Positions 11,331 through 23,604 of a stretch of 64,000 nucleotides of DNA are shown one piece after another. Position 1 is the stretch's first letter. Each line of letters begins with the position of its first letter. The position numbers were made by a program, and so were the translations under genes. Origin of the DNA: Thysanoteuthis rhombus (Eukaryota; Mollusca; Cephalopoda; Oegopsida; Thysanoteuthidae); contig OY735207.1 in the NCBI GenBank assembly GCA_963457665.1, forward strand, positions 59,192,113 through 59,256,112, read 5' to 3'. A model generated the notes under the pieces. It made no database searches, was not told the DNA's origin, and was given only the letters and a program-made list of their open reading frames with translations.

Positions 11331-12724
11331 ATCTAAAGTTGCTGTGTTATTTTCATCTTCAGATATACATATTCCTGTGTTGTTTGTTGCAATGCTGCTG
11401 CACTTTGTTACTTTTGTACCTTTTTCAACAAATTACCTCGATTGATCCCATGACAACTGATCTGAAATTCAGCAACTTCACAAAGCCAACGATGCTGAAA
11501 CATTGATAAATACACTGTGGAGATAGACAAAGCATATAAAGTCCAGTGAGATCACAGAGTTCATCTTTTAAGATAAAAGGAGGTTGGTTTATTTCCCTAC
11601 TTGCTACCAATAGGATCTCTATGTACAGAATACAAGCTCATGAAGTAAAATATTTCATATTCAAATTTCCTTTGAGTTTAGAGGTACTGAAAAATTCTGG
11701 ATAGAACTTCTAAATTAGATGTCAGTCAAAGTCAAAACTGCTACATTTGTCACAGTTCTTTTGACTCTTTTCATATCTTTGTCTCCAATGACATTCATCC
11801 TCGCTTCATCCCTACTATGGGGTGAGCTCAAACCTCTCTGCCCTGCCCATTATCTCCAAATGACTTACAAAAAATCAGAATCTTTTCCTTTCAAACTTTT
11901 CCCTCCTGAAATTGAAAACCTTTTGTCTGAACCGTTGACGAATCAAAGGTTGGCACAGTAATCTGGTAGAGCTGCCATCTTCATCTAAATGACCCCAGTC
12001 AAACCTCTTTCTTTCTTTGACCCATATTTCTTGGGCCAGTCATACAACATTTGATTCTTTCTGTCTTTCTCTTAGATGCTATGTTTATCTTCTTCCCTGT
12101 TTACTTTCTCTTCCTTTCTACGTTTCGTTTTGTATAAAGTGGATTTTTCTCCTGAATCCTTACTAAAAAACCTTGGATATGACCAATTTCTTATTTTTTC
12201 TTACAACTGTTTTTAATGTCTTCCTTTTCTCCCAACAATTATCAGGTACTTTCCAAGAATCTACGTCTGGACATTCACTAAATATTGAATTACCGCCTTT
12301 GCTTTTACTCTAAAAGCTGAAAACATGACAAAGTTGTTGGGTTTCACATATTTTTCATAAGATTCCAATGTCTCAATGAAAAGCTCTGATTGCATCCATG
12401 TGGAAGATCACATTTTTGTCTCTTCTTTGTAATTTTAGATTCAAGTTATTCAGTTTTCCAAGCACATTGACCACATACGTGAGGTGTAAAGAGAAGTATT
12501 TACTTTAAAAACATTTAGCGATATTGACTTTTTCCCTTCCATCAAATGTACTACACTTCTGAGTTCAATGAATCTCTTCAAAAATTTTCCTGTTGTTAAC
12601 CAGCACATTGAGGTGTAAAATAACAACAGGTCATGTTCAGCATTGACATATGCATGTGAACACTTTCAAATGTGTGGCAGGACTTTCTATGTGGTTTCTA
12701 CTGCTTGAAACAGCTTTTAAGAAA

Positions 12725-12960
12725 TGGCTAAAATTGTTTAGATCTGTCCCACTTTTAGCTAACTTGATTGCCAGAAATATTAAATATATTTGTTTTATGC
12801 TAGCTATAAAGTAAAATTGAATCAGCCAATTACTTATTTATGAAATGGACAGATTTTTGGCTGTCTATCGCAGATTTTTATTGTCTAAATAGGAAAAAAA
12901 TCACTCAGACCTAGCCAAAAAATAGTTGATTTGGCATCCCTGTTTTCACTCAATAGCATG
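12725..12960 (-). mobile_element. Partial copy of the TGCCAA-ended repeat
   Basis: Reverse-complemented, this begins CAGGGATGCCAAATCA and continues with TAGC-rich sequence like that at 4884-5100. Only one end is recognisable. Confidence 0.45.
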
Positions 12961-13592
12961 AAGTTAAATATTAGTTTAGAAGAAGAAGTATGGCTAGATT
13001 TCACAAATATGCCTTTTTAAAAAGCATCCGGCCATGAACTTTTTGTGGTAATTTTAATTCAAGTATCCTAAGTTTTTGGAAATTCTCAGCTCAACTCAAG
13101 CTGTTTTATAGAATGCTTAAGTATATTGTCTGATGATAAAATGTCATGTAAGAGAAGTCACTAATGGAAAAAAGTCATAGAAACTTATTGCAATAAAAAA
13201 GAATATAAGCAGAAAAACATTCAATTTTTGGTGACCGTATCTGCAAGTTTTAAGCCAGAAAAGTCTAACTATCATAGGTGAATAGCTCTCTTTGCTCCAT
13301 CTAGAGATGAAAGGTAAAAAGAAGAAAGAAACCCAGGTGCATTCATGTTTTTCTATCTATAAAGCTGAAGTGGTCTGTATGGCAACAGGAATATCCCATT
13401 TTTTATTACTCCCCTCTCATTTCCCACCCAACTATTATCAATGTATTATATGTAGTCGATTCCATTATGAAAAATTGGTAAGTCAGGGATGTGGCAATTT
13501 AAACAAACTCCCAAGGCTCATTTACCAACATTTTGACAGGCAATAAAATCCTCCCCAAATACACTACATCCTTTCACACACCATACATATAT

Positions 13593-13618
13593 ATAGAGAG
13601 AGAGAAAAAGAAAGAGAG
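13593..13618. repeat. (GA)n-rich simple repeat
   Basis: An agagagaga-rich stretch of low complexity. Confidence 0.8.
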
Positions 13619-14299
13619 TCTATAGCCACACTGAAGAGTTGAAATATGATGAAATAGCAGTCTGTGGATGACATTATTATTAATATATACATATATATAA
13701 GCTGGAAATTATATGCATAGTTATATCGTGAATAGAACTCTATTCTAAAATCCTTTAAAAAAGTTTTTCTTGCAACTTATTGATTTAAAACCTTCCCTTG
13801 GTCCATTGAATATGCATGCAAAATTTAGTTGAGCTGTGTCAATCCTTATGGGGGGCGCAATGACAGAGCCAATTGTTTTATTTATTAGACCAACCGATGT
13901 TCCCATCATTGCTACGGGAAAAAGACTGGAGACGTAACAATAAAATTCAAATTCAAAATAAAACTAATATTTAATTCCTTGATAAAAATGGTTTTCGAAA
14001 TAGTAAAGCAAAATTCATTAATAACAAACATTTTGTTACTCAAACATAAGGGTGCCCGCCATTTATGAAATGATGGACACATAATTTTTTCCCAGTTTAG
14101 CAGTATATTTACATAGTAAATGAAACATCCTCTGACAAAAAGACGGACATAAAGAGTACAGTTGTGTATCTTACATCATAAATGAAATCCCGACTGTAGA
14201 CCCAATTCACTGGCTTCCAATTTAAAACCTACTTTAGAATTCAGTTTAGCATGTTGATATTCATTTGGCTTGCTTCTCTACTCCAAGATTCATTGAGTG

Positions 14300-14960
14300 A
14301 GAAGCATCTTCTACCAGCAAGAAGAAGTAAGGTCTAAACCTGACAAAATGATAGCAATAGACACCTAGTAGTGTGACAATTGTATTGTATTGTGTTCTAC
14401 GCGTTGACAATGTTGAACTTGAAGATGGCATCACAGCAAGCTTTGAAAATGCCCCGATCTTATTAAATGATGAAAACTATAGTGCATGGATAAGTGATTT
14501 GAAAGTCTGGAAACTCTGTACAGATCTTGATAAGGTGAAACAAGCTTCTGAAGTTAATCTTACTCTGACCCGCCAAGCTAAAGATTATGTCAGAGATCTA
14601 AAATTGCTCATGAGAAAGGTGTTCAGAAAATTGCAGGTAAACTTCATTCACTGTTTTTAAAAGATGAAAATGCACCAGACCAATCCGCCTTTAAAGAGTT
14701 TTATGACTATCGTCGTCCATCAAGTTTGAACATAAAAGAGTTTGTGGTAAATACTTATATATTTTGAAATTTGATAGTGTGATTACCAGAGTGGGTACAT
14801 GCATTTTACCTGTAGCTTATGGCATGTGTGTGAGGAAAATGATAGATTGGTTTGCGCTACTTTTGTGTCCATAAAGTATGAAAAATGAAGAATTTTAATG
14901 ATCCAGCTGATGGTAAAAGTAGGGCATCATCTTCTAATGCTGTACCTGTTTTTGTTGTTT
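14300..14960 (+). mobile_element. Ty1/copia-like retrotransposon fossil, gag portion only
   Basis: The open stretch at 14373-14660 contains a copia-type gag-like region (NYSAWISDLKVWKL), and the following sequence resembles the rest of that gag. Only the 5' part of an element is present; no protease, integrase or reverse transcriptase was recognised. The matching, longer fossil at 29560-31165 lies at the equivalent place in the next duplicated unit, so the insertion predates the unit duplication. It is broken and old. No terminal repeats were identified. Confidence 0.6.
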
Positions 14961-15062
14961 TGTTTGGGGGGGGTTGTAGCTGAACTAGGGTTAAAAAAAT
15001 GGCTGAGTGGTGAGCAGCGCTTGTTGGAACAAAATGTCGTTCCTTAGGAAGAGAAAGGAACG

Positions 15063-15084
15063 AAAGAGAGAGAGAGAGAGAGAA
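15063..15084. repeat. (GA)n microsatellite
   Basis: A short run of GA dinucleotides. Confidence 0.85.
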
Positions 15085-15595
15085 ATTCGGGAAAAAAACT
15101 ACTTAATATCATGGCAGTTTTGTTTAAAAAGGAACATTTGTTTTATAGAAACGTAGGTTTTCATTGGATGAATTTGAAAAAACGTCAGCCAAATGTGGCC
15201 GGAAAATGGTCCCTTCTATTTCCCTCGACTTACCTCCCTTTTCACTCACAGAAGAAAAAAAAAAGTATTCATTTAAGAAAAACAAAAAAAAAGCATATGG
15301 ACCATAAGGTGAGCATAGTCTTACATGAGGTATTTTTCCTCCCAACATCCCAAGAAAGTCTCTGAAGTTGTTGACTGAGTGGTCATAGCAATATCAAAAG
15401 GAATAGCGTCAAAGGGGGATTCAAAATATTTGTGGTAAATGGTAAACTACAGTTGGCAGATTTCCTTATCAAGAAGAGGTTCTTCTATTCTTAAATTGTT
15501 AGAACAGAGACAACAATGAAGTTTTAAAGGTTGAGGGACAGAAAGTTAGTGCTTGCTTGAGGCATCACAGTGGAAACTTTTTAAAAAAAATGACT

Positions 15596-15964
15596 CCTCT
15601 TGATTGCTGGAAATTGAGAACCATGCAACATGTACATGAAAGAATTATGCTCGGCCTCATTTGGAGAGACAGCACAGTACACCTGGGAGAAGACAGGAGT
15701 CAGGGACACCATAGAATCCATTAAAAATCTCAAATAGCAGTGGGTTGGCCATGTTGCAAGAATGGCGGACAACCGATGGACATCAAAACTCATGACATGG
15801 ATCTCTCGAGATCACATGCGCAACAGAGGCCGGCAGAATAATAAATGGAGAGACGGGCTAGACAAATTCAGAAAGTACTGGCTCTGCAACACCCGTGATA
15901 GGGAAGTGTGGCGAATCCTGGGAAAGGTCTATGTCCAACGACGGACATTGAAAGACTGATGATT
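15596..15964 (+). mobile_element. RTE-type LINE, 5'-truncated 3' fragment (copy 3)
   Basis: The + strand carries the C-terminal end of the LINE ORF. The stretch at 15762-15959 translates in one frame as MADNRWTSKLMTWISRDHMRNRG and beyond, ending in the conserved terminal QRRTLKD before TGA. A shortened tail (gatgattatt) follows. The part before 15740 has frame breaks. Insertion is 5'-truncated near 15596. Confidence 0.85.
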
Positions 15965-18270
15965 ATTTAGTTATGCTTTGAGATTCATAATATCAGAAAT
16001 CGGATGTATTTCGAACATAATCAATTCCAAATGTTGAAATTACCCTGTTTTCTGACTGCATTTTTTTTCAACATAGATAGCTCCTTAAAAAAACAAAAAT
16101 GAATCTACAATATAAATTTTGGACATCGGATTCGAAAGTCCGATTTATTGAATTTACCAAACATGGAAACTTTGTTCTCGTGAAGTCCAACTAAATAATT
16201 TCCAACTTTTGAAAGGCCAAGATTGTCCGTTTATTCCTTATAACTGTTCAATATAGATAATTGAATCTCATTTGTGACATACTCGATCGTAAACATGTCT
16301 TCCAACATGACCACTGGAATTTTATTTCTAATGAGCCATACATATAAATACATCCATTTTGAATTAAATCAAGATTTGTATTCACTCCAAAAATTGTTAT
16401 CAATTTCTTTTTATTGTTAAGTTGAAACATTCCCGGACATTTGAAGAGATCGACATAAAAAAAAAAGGAGTCAGCTTGTTGTTTTAATGATATTGTTGAT
16501 TTTTAAACTGAGCAAAATCATGGATTTATCTGCACATCTGTTAACCAATCAGATTCTTGAAATCATTTCTTGATTAGTTTTTTAAAAAGTGGATATAATG
16601 TTTTTAAGATGCAACAATTCACTTTTTTTTTCTTCCACATCTTTACAGGTAGGATTTTATATGACTCTTTGTCCTTTTATAAAAAAATGTCTATTTTTCA
16701 AAAAGAACTGGGGCATGAGCTGTTCCCACCCGGCGTCTTGAACCCTGTTGAATTACTTCGCACATTTCAATTGTAAAGCATAACCAGATACCGTTGTAAA
16801 TGTGTAGATACATGTGTAGAGATAGCTGACAGTGAAAATTTGAATCTTCTAGTAAGCAGACGAGTTATTTACCCTTGGCTAATTCCTCCTGGTTATTTTG
16901 ACCGCACAAGTGCAAGCAAGACCGCAACCGCTGGAGGAAATCCGCTATTAAGTCAAAGAGGCGCGATTATTAATCCCCTTTCTTGGCCCCTCTTTTCTCT
17001 GTACTTCAATTCTTCTACCTATTCAAGGATATTCCTCTTCTGATAAAAGAAGCTTTTCTAACAAGTCCAATTCTATCAAAAAACTCACCCAGCTTTGTGT
17101 CTCAATACGATTGCTTCGATTTTTCTTCTTTAGAATTACATCCTTGATAATACATAAGCGAAAGTGAATTAAAAACATTTATCTTGACTGTCAGCATCCT
17201 CAAGTTTCGTTCCCTCTGCTACTAGATCCATCCAAGAACTTTCTATTAGAGATGAATATTATGTACCTGCATTTCCTTATTGAGTATTCTCATGTATTCG
17301 CTTTTTAAAAAAAACTTTTTTGCTCTAAAGATTACTTTATCATTTTACCGATCTCTGACTTGATATTATTTCCTCTGCGATCAATTCCTCTGAATTATAT
17401 TCACTTTTGTAATTGATGAAATGGCCATAACTTTTCCCTTGTTAATTTTTATTCCAGGAAAACTGCAGTGTGTTTTTGCTATAAAAAGACCAAGTCAATT
17501 CGTGAAACATATGCTGCCACAGTTTAGGTTATAAGAAATTGTAGACGGCTAAATTATTGGTTATCACCTTTATTTTTTTTTTTTTTTTTGTACTTGTGGA
17601 GAATAACCAATACCTCCGTTTTCGACTCGTAGAAGAACAAAAGAAATTACCCCCGAGATTTCGCCCCCTGAAAGTGAAAGATGAAACTTTCTTATTGATT
17701 TTGACCCCTAAAAATGAAAAGTTTCTTCCATGTGATCGACGTAAACTCTGATCCTTGAATTTTGTATTTTTGAAAAATGTACCTCAGCCGTACTACATTA
17801 AAACATGCACTAGTGAAAACACCACTTGTCAAAGTATTCATGAACAATCAATAAACACCGCGATGAGATGTGCTAAAATATGTTTTTGCTCCTCTTTGAA
17901 TGAAGAACGCATTTTCATCTCCGAAGATTGATTGAGAAGAAAGAATAAAAAACATTTTTTTATTATACCATCAAGAAGAATTTCTCCATCGTTGATGTAT
18001 AATCATATAAATAGATCCATCCCACCGCCGACCTTATTTGAAACCCCCTAAAACATTTTTTTGTGGAGATGGGGTAAGAAAAAAAAAGAATTTGCTGGAA
18101 ACATTTCCCGGAGATCAAATTCTTACCCACAGTAAAATTTCATGGATTTATATCTAGTAGCTTTGTGGTAGGCGAATACTGACAGACGTACTTTTGGTGA
18201 GATGATTCACAATGATTAATTCAATAAAAAATGAGATTATTGAAAGAAAAAAATCGTCTTTATAAACAAT
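15965..18270. other. Intergenic stretch between units A and B
   Basis: I see no recognisable gene. Short frames at 16570-16776, 16840-17043 and 17557-17751 show no domain or repeat family. Low-complexity T runs occur near 16621-16631 and 17571-17589. Confidence 0.5.
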
Positions 18271-18329
18271 ATTGATATTTGGCCATCTGTGGCCATTTTC
18301 TACGTGTTTTTGGCCAGAAACGTCACCAA

Positions 18330-18477
18330 CTATCTATCAAGCCCGAATATGAAGGACGCTAGGCGAATGACACCGCCCTTGACAAACGTTGAACGAAACC
18401 TCGCCGTGGATCCATCCTAATCCATTCCACGTTTTCCAAACACAAAAACCATCAAAAGTTACGCATTTGTTCATCTT
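18330..18477 (+). other. Non-coding first exon of zinc-finger unit B (copy 1), intact donor
   Basis: Aligned by eye with 5835-5939 and 40565-40702: shared words near the 3' end (atccatcc, ttttccaaacacaaaaacc, gttacgcat) and an intact donor TTGTAAGTATTTAAAG with GT at 18478. It lies about 3.06 kb upstream of the acceptor of the unit B finger exon. The upstream edge is where similarity to the other copies starts. Confidence 0.55.
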
Positions 18478-18779
18478 GTAAGTATTTAAAGTTTTATTTT
18501 AGTAATTGACTCGTATAAATAGTGACTAAATTAGTATTTTTTTTCTCGATGATATTTACCTAACTCTAACACTGTTTATTGTTGAATAATTGAATGAATT
18601 CCATGGGCGATAGTTTCGGTCTGTAAGTTTGCTGTTTATTTCTAATCACTGCTTCTCACAACAGATTGGATTGAGATATATCTTACCAAATCAAAAAAGG
18701 ATATAATTTTTTTTTTTTTTCGACATTTGTAGTTTGGGACCTTAATTTAGCTCTAAAGATTGAAGAGTTGGCTAGTTGT

Positions 18780-18905
18780 GATAACACTGGACGCAACGCT
18801 AAAGACACTTCCTCAAGCATTGAATAGATTATCGCAGAAAATCCTAATGGATCCCATCTTTTACAAATACGGAAATCCCTTCAGTTCGCTCATTTAATCA
18901 TTTTG
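18780..18905 (+). other. Second first-exon copy in unit B, altered donor
   Basis: This copy (caacgctaaagacac, cctcaagcattgaa, gattatcgcag, atcccatctttt) is clearly related to 5835-5939 and 40565-40702. Its donor reads GTGAAG at 18906 rather than GTAAGT, probably weaker. The intron that should follow is interrupted 20 bp later by a 1.29-kb inverted-repeat element; sequence equivalent to the start of the other introns resumes near 20214. Unit B thus has two candidate first exons in tandem, suggesting a local duplication or fusion of two units. Confidence 0.55.
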
Positions 18906-18925
18906 TGAAGATAGAAAACTTGACG

Positions 18926-20213
18926 GCTCTTCGTGTGAAGCCGGGCCCGGACCTAGACCATAAAATTTCCTTACGAAGAATTACACCGGTGTTATATGAA
19001 AAAGTATGCTCCTTCATATCCATCACCGTTGTATGGATTCATTATTTTCGTCAATATAATATTAACAATCAAAAATAATTCCGTCGTATTGATGAAATAT
19101 GTTCGTGCCGTAAAAAAAACTTTTTAAAAAATCAAATGTCAATCTGCCGTTCATTGTGCTGTTGGACTGCGTGATGTCTGAAGTAATTTTAATTTAAGCA
19201 AACAATATATGACATACTTGATGCAAAATATTTTTTTTTAACAATTTATCACACCGGTGCTATAGTGAAAATTGTTATTGATTGTTTCATCATTCATAAC
19301 TTTAGGTGAGACTTTTGGAAAAAAAACTTTTCGGAAAATAAAGAAGTGTGAATCAAAAAAAAAAAAAGAAATTGAAAATCAAGAAGAAAAAATTGAAATT
19401 CAAATTCAAAAAAGAACTAAGATGTGTGAAAATGATGGTATTTCATTTTAATGAATATAAATACACCTTATGAACAAAGACAATCCATTCAACAAGATCT
19501 CTCGTTAGATGAAAATTTGTTATGCAAATAATTAAATCTATGGGATTTCAGTAGTTTGTTCCCAATGAAGAAATCAGACCCCTAAAAAATTTATCAAATT
19601 CATTATGAGATTCCTTCATTGTGAGAGATATCACTTTTCATATGAATTTAGTTTCAATGAATAGGACAAAATTTTGTATTAAGTTTGGTATAAAAGTATT
19701 GTTAACTATTGCATTGTTTTGGATTAGATAAGTATTGAATACTTTGTAGCTTTCTAAACAATTCAATTATTCATTTAGTGTGTGAAATATCATTTGTTTA
19801 AATCAAAATAAAATGATAACATGCTTGTCTAGCAGCCAAAGTGTGACGGAATTATTGTTTTGTATTGAAAAAATTATTTTTGTTAGATTTATTGTATATT
19901 TAGTATGTGAAATATTGTATATCTAAATTAAAACTTTTGATAAATTAGTTATAAAATATTGTTTGTTTCAATTAAAATTATGTTGATAATACATCTAACA
20001 GCTATGAATATGATAGATTGTTTAATTTTTAAAATGTTTTAATTGCAGCATGAACATATTTCATCAATACAATGACAGAATTGTTTTTATTTGCTCAAGT
20101 TAAAATTATTTATGTCCAAAACAATGAATATAATGGAGTTTTCCTCTATAACCAGTTGTGATTTCATAAGGGATTTTTTATGTGTGTCTGGGTCTGGCTT
20201 CTTTCAAAGAGCC
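18926..20213. mobile_element. Non-autonomous DNA transposon with long terminal inverted repeats
   Basis: The left end (GGCTCTTCGTGTGAAGCCGG) and the reverse complement of the right end (GGCTCTTTGAAAGAAGCCAG) match. Similarity extends inward about 170-190 bp: the left arm near 19090-19113 (attgatgaaatatgttcgtg) pairs with the right arm near 20047-20070 (catgaacatatttcatcaat). Arms diverge at perhaps 25-30 percent by eye. The interior is AT-rich and non-coding, with repeated tgtgaaatatt...tttaaat motifs. No clean target-site duplication was found. It lies in the intron of unit B, just after the second first-exon copy. Confidence 0.65.
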
Positions 20214-21538
20214 AGTTTTATTTTATCAATTGACTTTAACAAATACTAGTAACCAAATCAGGTTTTCTAGTGGCCACTTCATATAAAATAATACTTAACC
20301 CATGCTCAATTGGATCCCAGAAAAGAGCCAATCTTGAGATTTATTAAGGAAGGAAAAGTGCCCATCAAAACACAATTAGCCCATCGTATAGCTCCTGGGA
20401 AAATTTTGTAAGGTTTAATTGAAAAAAAACATCTGACACAACTTAGCAAAAGTGGTCCTTAATGGAATAGTGGCAGAGTTACAACATCATAACTTGGTTT
20501 CCAGTTCCTAACTCTAATTCTAATACTTAAAAACAATAGGGAAAATTTTGCTTGTTTCTTTTTCCATTAACTTTTTGGTTATTTTGATTGCAATTTTGCT
20601 CAGTTTATTATTATAGGACACCCAGTTTATACTTATCAAGAAATTTTGATAACTTATAGTGATTTTGACTGCTTTTGAATTAGTTTTTCTCTCTGGAAAT
20701 TTGAGCTGACAAATCCACACATCTGTTACATCACTGTTCAGAGCAAATGATGTCTTACTTATTGAAAAATATTGAGTTTTAAAAATTTTAATAAGGCTAC
20801 TTTTTCAAAGAGAATTTTGATTTTTTTTTTTAATTACCTACAATACATTTCCTCAGATACTGTAGCACATAATTCAGAATCGTGATTTATCTCCCCTTGT
20901 ACTTATCAACAGGTGTTGAAAGGATGTTGATAAGCTGTTGACATTTCCTGTCATCCATTAAAAAATCTAAAATTACAAACAAAACCCACTGATAGTAGAT
21001 ATGGTAGGGGAAGGTATAAACTCTGATATTTTACCTTTGAACTTTATTCAGGCACCACTGCTGGTAAATAAATGCATTTTTTTGCTAAATTCTCTATGGA
21101 AAATAAGCAATATTTTTCTCCAAATCAAGTCAATTGATTATTAAATTGATCAATTTTCTCTAAATCAAAATTCTTTAAAACTCTCCTCCAAATCAAGTTA
21201 ATTAATCATATAATTGACTAATCAAAATTCTCTGGGGCCAGTCCCAATTTGGAAGAATTTTGAACCTGACTTTCTGATGACAATTATGACATCAATTGTA
21301 GCAGAATCAGTATTTTTTGAGGCAAATTCATAAAATTATCACAATGGGAAAAACGCTCAATCTCAAATATTTCAAAACATTTTTGGTCACAAGTAATAAT
21401 TAAATTTTTTTTTTTTGTATAAATATTCAATTGAAGTTCGAAAATTTTAACTAAAACATAGCATAACAATAATAAACCCTAGCAGTTCATATAATCCGCT
21501 GATTACATAACTATATCTGTTAAATTTTTTATTTCCAG
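20214..21538 (+). other. Rest of unit B intron up to the acceptor
   Basis: The first ~90 bp (agttttattttatcaa...aataatacttaaccc) matches intron sequence just after the donor in unit A (5953-6035), showing that the inverted-repeat element interrupted this intron. The remainder is AT-rich and non-coding. It ends with a polypyrimidine tract and the acceptor atttccag at 21531-21538. Confidence 0.55.
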
Positions 21539-21708
21539 ATTTTTCTTCCCACCAAAAAAATAAATTGGAGAATATGTATGATTCGTCATTTTCTTGGTGA
21601 CCTAGCACAGAAGATATTGAAAATTACTCAGAAAAATATTGTTCTGGAGACTGAATGTAAATTGTCAGAAAATTCACTCACTGTGAAGAGTAACCATGTA
21701 TTTGTTGG
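21539..21708 (+). other. 5' part of zinc-finger exon B with upstream frame
   Basis: After the acceptor an ATG at 21578 opens an 83-codon frame (MIRHFLGDLAQKILKITQKN at its start) that overlaps the first fingers in a different frame and ends at 21829. Its start matches the upstream frames of units A, C and D. In the finger frame, a stop in what was an EEKP linker lies just before a decayed first finger. Translation of the fingers would need the ATG at 21709 or 21754. Confidence 0.6.
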
Positions 21709-23283
21709 ATGTGTGAATCTCCTTTTTCGTTTCAATCATATTTCAGCTACAATATGCAAAAACACACTGAAGAGAAACCATATTCTTGTGAAGTATGTGG
21801 CTCTTTGTTTTCGAAAAAGTCAAATTTGAAAGCTCATATGCAAACACACACTGGAGAGAAACCATATTCTTGCGAAGTGTGTGGCACTTCCTTTTCTCAT
21901 AATTCAAACTTGAAACGACATATGCGAACACACACTGGTGAAAAACCATATTATTGTGTAGTGTGTGGCTCTTCCTTCTCCGATAAGTCAAACTTGATCC
22001 ACCATATGCGAACACACACTGGAGAGAAACCATATTCTTGTGAATTGTGTTGCTCTTCTTTCTCTACTGAGGCAAATTTGAGGAGACATATGCAAACACA
22101 CACTGGAGAGAAACCATATTCTTGTGAAGTGTGTGGCTCTTTATTTTCACAGAAATCTGCCATGAGTCAACATATGCGAACACACACTGGAGAGAAACCA
22201 TATTCTTGTGAAGTGTGTGGCTCGTCCTTTTCACTGAAGTCTACTATGAGTCAACACATGCGAACACACACTGGAGAGAAACCATATACTTGTGAGGTGT
22301 GTGGATCTTGTTTTTCTAATAAGTCAAACTTGAACAAACACATGCGAACACACACTGGAGAGAAACCATATTCTTGTGACGTGTGTGGCTTTTCCTTTTC
22401 TGATGAATCAAATTTGATGGGACATATACAAACACACACTGAAGAGAAACCATATTGTTGTCAAGTGTGCTGTGTTTATTTTTCTCATGAATCAACCTTG
22501 AGACAACATATGCAAACACACACTGGAGAGAAACCATATTCTTGTGAAGTGTGTGGCTCTTCCTTCTCCAATAAATCAAACTTGAATCAACATATGCAAA
22601 CACACACTGGAGAGAAACCATATTCTTGTGAAGTATGTGGCTCTTTGTTTTCGAAAAAGTCAAATTTGGAAGCTCATATGCAAAAACACTCTGTAGAAAG
22701 ACCATACCATTGTGAAGTAAGTGGATCTTACTTTTCTGATAAATCAGCCTTGAGACGACACATACAAACACACACTCGAGAGAAACCATATTCTTGTGAA
22801 GTGTGTGGCTCTTCTTTTTCGCAGAAATCTACCATGAGTCAACATATGCGAACACACACTGGAGAGAAACCATATTGTGAACTGTGTTGCTCTTCTTTCT
22901 CTACTGAGGCAAATTTGAGGAGACATATGCAATTACACACTGGAGAGAAACCATTTTCTTGTGAAGTGTGTGGCTCCTTATTTTCGCAGAAATCTGCATT
23001 GATTCAGCATATGCGAACACACACTGGAGAGAAACCATACTCTTGCGAAGTATGTAGCTCTTTGTTTTCGCAAAAGTCAAATTTGAAGACTCATATGCGA
23101 ACACACACTGGAGAGAGACCATATTCTTGTGAAGTGTGTGGATCTTGTTTTTTTGATAAATCAAACTTGAATAAACACATGCGAACACACACTGGAGAGA
23201 AACCATATTTTTGTCAAGTTTGTGGATCTTGTTTTTCTGGTAAGTCAAACTTGAACAAACACATGCGAACACACACTGGATAG
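21709..23283 (+). CDS. C2H2 zinc-finger protein B, 18 fingers
   Basis: The 524-residue frame has a degenerate leading finger ([18 protein letters not shown], first zinc His replaced by Asn) followed by 18 tandem C2H2 fingers with mostly perfect TGEKP linkers. Helix types recur: TEANLRR (fingers 4 and 14), KKSNL(K/E)A (1 and 11), NKSNLN(K/Q) (7 and 10) and QKSTMSQ or relatives (5, 6, 13), so the array grew by internal duplication. Finger 12 has lost its second zinc Cys (CEVSGS), and finger 14 lacks one residue in its leading linker region. It is expected to be a nuclear DNA-binding protein with no visible effector domain. The frame stops at TAG TAA (23281-23286) exactly where GAGAAACCA encodes a linker in its neighbours, and fingers continue in the same frame beyond. 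Function is not known. Confidence 0.8.
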   Translation: MCESPFSFQSYFSYNMQKHTEEKPYSCEVCGSLFSKKSNLKAHMQTHTGEKPYSCEVCGTSFSHNSNLKRHMRTHTGEKPYYCVVCGSSFSDKSNLIHHMRTHTGEKPYSCELCCSSFSTEANLRRHMQTHTGEKPYSCEVCGSLFSQKSAMSQHMRTHTGEKPYSCEVCGSSFSLKSTMSQHMRTHTGEKPYTCEVCGSCFSNKSNLNKHMRTHTGEKPYSCDVCGFSFSDESNLMGHIQTHTEEKPYCCQVCCVYFSHESTLRQHMQTHTGEKPYSCEVCGSSFSNKSNLNQHMQTHTGEKPYSCEVCGSLFSKKSNLEAHMQKHSVERPYHCEVSGSYFSDKSALRRHIQTHTREKPYSCEVCGSSFSQKSTMSQHMRTHTGEKPYCELCCSSFSTEANLRRHMQLHTGEKPFSCEVCGSLFSQKSALIQHMRTHTGEKPYSCEVCSSLFSQKSNLKTHMRTHTGERPYSCEVCGSCFFDKSNLNKHMRTHTGEKPYFCQVCGSCFSGKSNLNKHMRTHTG

Positions 23284-23286
23284 TAA

Positions 23287-23604
23287 CCATATTATTGTGA
23301 ACTTTGTAAGTTTCCTTTCGCCATTAGATCAAATTTGAAGATACATATGCGAACACCCACTGGTGAGAAACCATATTCTTGTGAATTGTGTTGCTCTTCT
23401 TTCTCTACTGAGGCAAATTTGAGGAGATATATGCAAACACACACTGGAGAGAAACCATATTCTTCTGAAGTGTTTGGCTCTTTATTTTTGCAGAAATCTG
23501 CCATGAGTCAACATGTGCGAACACACACTGGAGAGAAACCATATTCTTGTGAATTTTGTGGCTCTTCATTTTCACAGAAATTTACCATTAGTCTTCTTCT
23601 TACA
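23287..23604 (+). pseudogene. C-terminal fingers of protein B cut off by a tandem stop
   Basis: The finger frame continues without shift after TAG TAA: four fingers (helices IRSNLKI, TEANLRR, QKSAMSQ, QKFTIS). The second has its first zinc His changed to Tyr (RRYMQTH), and the third has lost both zinc Cys (SSEVFG). The last is cut mid-helix at about 23600, where the sequence switches to DNA matching 44265 onward. This tail is untranslated unless the stops are bypassed; lost zinc ligands suggest relaxed constraint. Confidence 0.8.

Larger units (their letters stand above)
10950..14950 (+). repeat. Segmental duplication, copy downstream of unit A
   Basis: Successive landmarks here recur in the same order at about 25880-30200: the 3' UTR block, the AATAAAGG.CTATGAAT segment, a pyrimidine-rich stretch (11700-12130 matching 27380-27760), the ttccaagaatct...tctgga segment (12250 matching 27898) and the copia-like fossil (14250 matching 29510). 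The offset drifts between about 14.9 and 15.7 kb because of indels. Identity is moderate by eye, so the duplication is not recent. Confidence 0.7.
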
